Positions 56,552 through 60,000 of a stretch of 60,000 nt of DNA are shown piece after piece. The stretch is taken from NCBI RefSeq assembly GCF_030272615.1, contig NC_081408.1:307339950-307399949 (forward strand). Direction: 5' to 3'. Both the position numbers and the translations under genes were made by a program. Numbering within the stretch: the first letter of the stretch is position 1; the number at the start of each line of letters is the position of its first letter. The notes beneath the pieces are model-generated. The model was not told where the DNA came from, made no database searches, and worked only from the letters and a program-made list of their open reading frames with translations. This stretch comes from Cryptomeria japonica. Lineage: Eukaryota; Streptophyta; Pinopsida; Cupressales; Cupressaceae.

Positions 56552-57539
56552 CAGTGATTACTTTAAAAACCCCCCCCTCAAAAAAGATATAAAATCTTGG
56601 CTAATTTTAATTTATTTGGGATAAAAAAATATTTTTTATTGGCGAAACTTTCAATTTTTAAAAGAAAAATGTTAATTTTATTGGCGAATTGTTTTACATC
56701 AAATTTTTTTGGTAGAAAATATAGGTGAATTTTAGAAAATAATATGGGTATGCATTAATTCCTATTGCAAATAATTTCATTAAAAAAAATAAATTCTTAT
56801 AGAAAAGTAGAGGCCTAAGGTTAAAATCATTAATGAGTTTAATGGGTAGACAATACTTTATTGAGTTACAAAATAATATGAGTATGCATTAATTCCTATT
56901 GCAAATAATTTCATTTAAAAAAATAAATTCTTATAGAGAAGTAGAGGCCTAAGGTGGAAATCATTAATGAGTTTAAAGGGTAGACACTACTTTATCGAGT
57001 TACTACCATTAATTTAAATTAATCTAATAGCCCTCTTTGTATTTTGTCAGATAAAATGTACTTAAAATTTGTAATACTCATGGGGCCCAAAATTGTTTTT
57101 ATACCATTGATTTCCATTGAGGTCAACAATTGAAAATCAACTCAACCCCCATGAGCATTACAACTTGTAGGTACAATTTACCTCATGGAATGCAATGATG
57201 GTCATTAGCTTAAATTTTGAATCAATGGTGGCAACTAAATATTAATGATAAAACCCTAAAGTAACTAATAATTATGATGTATTATTGGTGAATTAATTTA
57301 TAATAAATTATTAAGTTTTGGCGAATCTGATCCAATCATGTATCGAATATTTTGGCGAATCTTTGAGTTCAAAATTTTAATAAAATAAACTCTCTGGCAA
57401 TTTAAATAAGAGTAAAATGAAATTTTGTAAAAATGTGGCGATTTAGGTCACCTTAAAACTTGAAATATTAGCCAAATTTTTATTTTTAATTTTTTTAAAA
57501 TAGCCAATTGGTGAATATTAGCCATTAAAATAATCACTA
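56552..57539. mobile_element. hAT-2, 988-bp non-autonomous hAT
   Basis: Ends CAGTGATTACTTTAA and, on the other strand, TAGTGATTATTTTAA are inverted repeats with 13 of 15 matches. CTTCCTTC flanks both sides exactly (56544-56551, 57540-57547), the 8-bp duplication of hAT transposons. It has no open frame of note and many TTGGCGAA copies. The ends match those of hAT-1 in the same orientation. Confidence 0.88.
56736..57003. repeat. 134-bp tandem duplication in hAT-2
   Basis: Bases 56736-56869 and 56870-57003 are two head-to-tail copies, about 93% alike by eye (for example GTAGACAATACT versus GTAGACACTACT). Confidence 0.88.
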
Positions 57540-57547
57540 CTTCCTTC

Positions 57548-58206
57548 TTTTCTATTATCTCATTCTGATCTGATTTTGTTTTTGATTCCATAGTTGACAC
57601 TATCTTCGTTTTCTTAATTGTCCTAAGCTTACAATGTTTTACAATGTGGCCCAAGTTTTGACAATGATAGCATTTTACAATCACAATGAATGATGTATTT
57701 AAAAATCTATTGTATGACTGAGATACATTTTTCCTACAGTCATGACTCCTGTGACCATATCCATTACAATGGTAACAAATGAAATTCACATCCCAAAGTG
57801 TAGAAAATGGATTTCTACTTTCATAACTAGGAATAGACCTACACATAAGTCTACATTGTGCAATTATATGACCATAAGTATTACATTTGTTATAGTATCC
57901 ATGAAACTGAGGTACATACCAATCATTGTTGAAGTTGTTTCTCATTGGTCTCCTTGGACCAGCATAACTTGGTCTTCTTGAGCTCCCCCTTGTATCCTTG
58001 ACTCTTGTGAAGCCTTCATCATCCATCTTGTCTTTACCTTTAGGATCAACATGTTTGTTCCTTGTAGAAATAGCATATGTCTTCTTGTCAATGGGTTTGT
58101 TGACTATAAAAGTTTTTTTATTTCCATTCTCACTTGAAGAGGTAAAGTATTTATTTATTGGATGAGTCCTCACCCTTAGAGAATTGACCAATATCAAATC
58201 CAACAC
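57548..58206 (-). pseudogene. Copia-A gag end with three extra zinc knuckles
   Basis: Three intact CX2CX4HX4C knuckles lie in one frame: CNKCNTYGHIIAQC (about 57860-57900), CYHCNGYGHRSHDC (57735-57780) and CYHCQNLGHIVKHC (57638-57680). The frame then runs KKTKIVSTMESKTKSDQNE to the hAT-2 edge. Together with the knuckle near 58860 the gag has four. Extra knuckles of this kind are known in some plant copia families. The reading frame past 57548 is hAT-2 sequence. Confidence 0.88.
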
Positions 58207-58229
58207 CCTCTATGTATTTGGAGTGCTTT

Positions 58230-58774
58230 TGTTTGTTCAACATTTTATCCAATGCATTAGTGTTGTCCTCATACTTGATTCTCACCTTGAGTTCATCTTT
58301 TCACTTTTCAAGTTCCTTTTTGAGATTCACATTTTCTTCCTCCATCTTTTGATACTCCTCTTTACTCTCTAAATCTGATTTAGTTACTTCATATATCCAT
58401 TTTGCTTCTTCCAACTGTATTCTCATCTCAAAAATCATTGCCCTTGACTCCTCAAGAGATTTTTTTAGCAGCTCTTTTTCTTCAACAACAACATACCTAT
58501 ATCTTTTGTATTATTTTCTCACCTTTCTAAGTTCTTCTAGAGCACTCACAAGTTCACCTTCAAGATCTACCTTATCTTCAACTTCTTCCTCTTCATCCCT
58601 AGCAACATGCTTATCATCTAGTTCTCCTTGTGCCATAAAGAGATTAACCTCTCTTTTGTCTTCACTGCAATCCTTATCAGAGACACTATCTTCATCAGTG
58701 GCATCATCTTCAAAGGTGTAGAGACTATTTTTCTTCATAAAGCTTCTTCTCCTTGGCTTGTAGGTTTTCATCAT
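58230..58774 (-). pseudogene. Copia-A gag coiled-coil region
   Basis: Acidic and helical: DDATDEDSVSDKDCSEDK, EEEEVEDKVDLEGELVSA, then after a stop EKELLKKSLEESRAMIFEM, QKMEEENVNLKKELEK. Leucines at 7-residue spacing suggest a coiled coil. It lies between the first knuckle and the three extra ones. Confidence 0.75.
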
Positions 58775-59640
58775 TTTATCCTTACCAAGAGATTTGTTGT
58801 TTTTCTTCTCATCTCCATCTTTCTCACCATAGGGGTACTTAGAAGCAAAATGTCCTATTTTACCACAATTGAAGCACTTTAAAGGTAGCTTACCTTTGTA
58901 CTTGCCTTATCCCCTTTTGAGTTTTCTTACAAAGTTAGAAACAACAGTATCAAAGTCTTCATAATTTCTTCATGAGAAGCTTCTTCCTTACCCTTTTTGG
59001 TTCTGTTAAAGGCATCCTCTCTCTTTGACATTTCAATAAATATAGTCCTCATTTCATAGGCTGACAAAGAACTAGATAACTCATCCATTGAGAAGTTGGT
59101 TAGATCTTTTTTTTATTCTATGGCAGAGACTTTGGTGTCATACTTGGATGTTAATTATCTCAAAACCTTCTTGATAGTAACTTTAACTAAGATATCTTCT
59201 CCTAGTCCTCTTCTAGCACTCACAATTTCATCCACTCTTTGGAGATAGTTAGCTATCTTCTCTCTTTCTTTAATTTTTAAATTTCCAAATTGAGCTCTTA
59301 GATTTTGCAATTTTGATTCTTTCACCTTGGTATCTCTTTCATATATATTTTGTAGCTTGTCCCAAGTATCTTTTGCAGTTGTGCCGTGCATCACTTTAAA
59401 AAACTTTGTAAAAGATAAACCACTAAGGATGGTATTCTTAGTTATAGAATTATTCTCATATTCTCTTTTAGTATTAGGATTTGTAGGGGGTGTTTGGGGA
59501 ATGGTATAACTAGTTTTTATTGATATCTAGGCATCAATACCTAAAGAGGATAAGTAGGTTTCCATTCTTCTACTCCAAAAGGCATAGTTTGTGCCATCAA
59601 ATATAGGTGCTTTAGAAGATGAGGATTTATTCCTAGCCAT
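58775..59640 (-). pseudogene. Copia-A gag, capsid part and first knuckle
   Basis: ATG at 59640 gives MARNKSSSSKAPIFDGTNY and FWSRRMETYLSSLG, the copia gag start. The core follows: AKDTWDKLQNIYERDTKV, LQNLRAQFGNLKI, ANYLQRVDEIV, then MDELSSSLSAYEMR after stops near 59155. The knuckle at 58837-58878 reads CFNCGKIGHFASKY, with the last Cys replaced by Tyr. Breaks occur near 59500, 59150 and 58910. Confidence 0.88.
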
Positions 59641-59701
59641 TGTGTTCACTAAGTAGAATCTAACCAAGTTGGAGAAATCTTTTACTATAAGGGAACCTAG
59701 G

Positions 59702-59713
59702 GCTCTGATACCA
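59702..59713 (-). other. Copia-A primer-binding site
   Basis: TGGTATCAGAGC on the minus strand, two bases from the LTR; initiator methionine tRNA type. Confidence 0.92.
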
Positions 59714-59715
59714 AT

Positions 59716-60000
59716 TGAAGAGCACAAATGAATACTGAGAGGGGGGCTGAATTAGTGTATTTTAAAATTTTCTAGATTAAGTGTGAAGATATTAAGAATG
59801 AAATGTAGATGAGAATACACACACACAAAGATCAAACAACAACATGAAATTTATGAGGAAAACCCAGAGGAAAAACCTCAGTGAGAATAGTTGCTAGAGT
59901 TTATTGCTCCAATCTAGCCTCACAAGAAAATCACTGATTACAAAGTTTATGGACACAAACCCAAAGGAGAAAAAACCCAAAGGAGCATCTACTTGTGCTC
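59716..60000 (-). mobile_element. Copia-A 5' LTR, cut by window edge
   Basis: TGAAGAGCACAAATGAATAC onward, matching 28666 and following. Only about 285 bases are present. The rest of this LTR, the copia-C gag and 5' LTR, and the LINE remainder should lie to the right. Confidence 0.88.

Noticed and set aside
1-60000. tRNA, rRNA, CRISPR or bacterial-type operons
   Set aside because: No cloverleaf, rRNA core or spaced direct repeats were seen. The tRNA-like matches are primer-binding sites only.

Overview
The window looks like gene-poor, repeat-filled DNA from a large plant nuclear genome. A gymnosperm such as a conifer would fit, from the very long and deeply nested LTR retrotransposons, but the species cannot be fixed from sequence alone. 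I see no intact cellular gene, no RNA gene and no CRISPR array. Almost all recognisable sequence is a stack of transposable elements inserted into one another, most of it on the minus strand and broken by stops, frameshifts and insertions.

Layout. Bases 1 to about 5440 end in a decayed plus-strand LINE (weak ORF1 trace, endonuclease, start of reverse transcriptase). A minus-strand Ty1/copia element, here copia-C, cuts the LINE. Its 3' LTR is 5445-6537 and it is followed by a broken reading frame of about 1,045 codons of unknown function (6788-9928). Copia-C is itself opened by a long non-coding LTR-like insert X (10239-28094, 5-bp target duplication CAAAC). X holds a complete but decayed Ty3/gypsy Tat-type element (11304-24205) with a second, archaeal-type RNase H and an antisense plant-mobile-domain gene. 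After X the copia-C gag resumes (28240-28665) and is cut by a second minus-strand copia, copia-A (28666 to beyond the right edge).

Copia-A is split three times: by hAT-1, 32709-48765, inside reverse transcriptase; by a Ty3/gypsy chromovirus, 50179-55999, at the integrase; and by hAT-2, 56552-57539, between gag and protease. hAT-1 is about 16 kb with related termini to hAT-2 and contains more insertions: a solo LTR Y (36835-42512) that holds a young non-autonomous copia-B (36917-41146), LINE- or retrogene-like pieces with A-rich tails, and a solo LTR Z (46060-47256). The deepest chain is LINE, copia-C, copia-A, hAT-1, LTR Y, copia-B.

The pieces do not work together as a pathway. What ties them is the order of insertion, read from target duplications and from coding domains that rejoin in register across the inserts. 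The items most worth following up are the unknown long ORF of copia-C, the gag-protease-plus-unknown ORF of the young copia-B, the spliced antisense mobile-domain gene in the Tat element, and the paired hAT family. Positions for minus-strand features may be off by one or two bases, and LTR limits were found by eye comparison.
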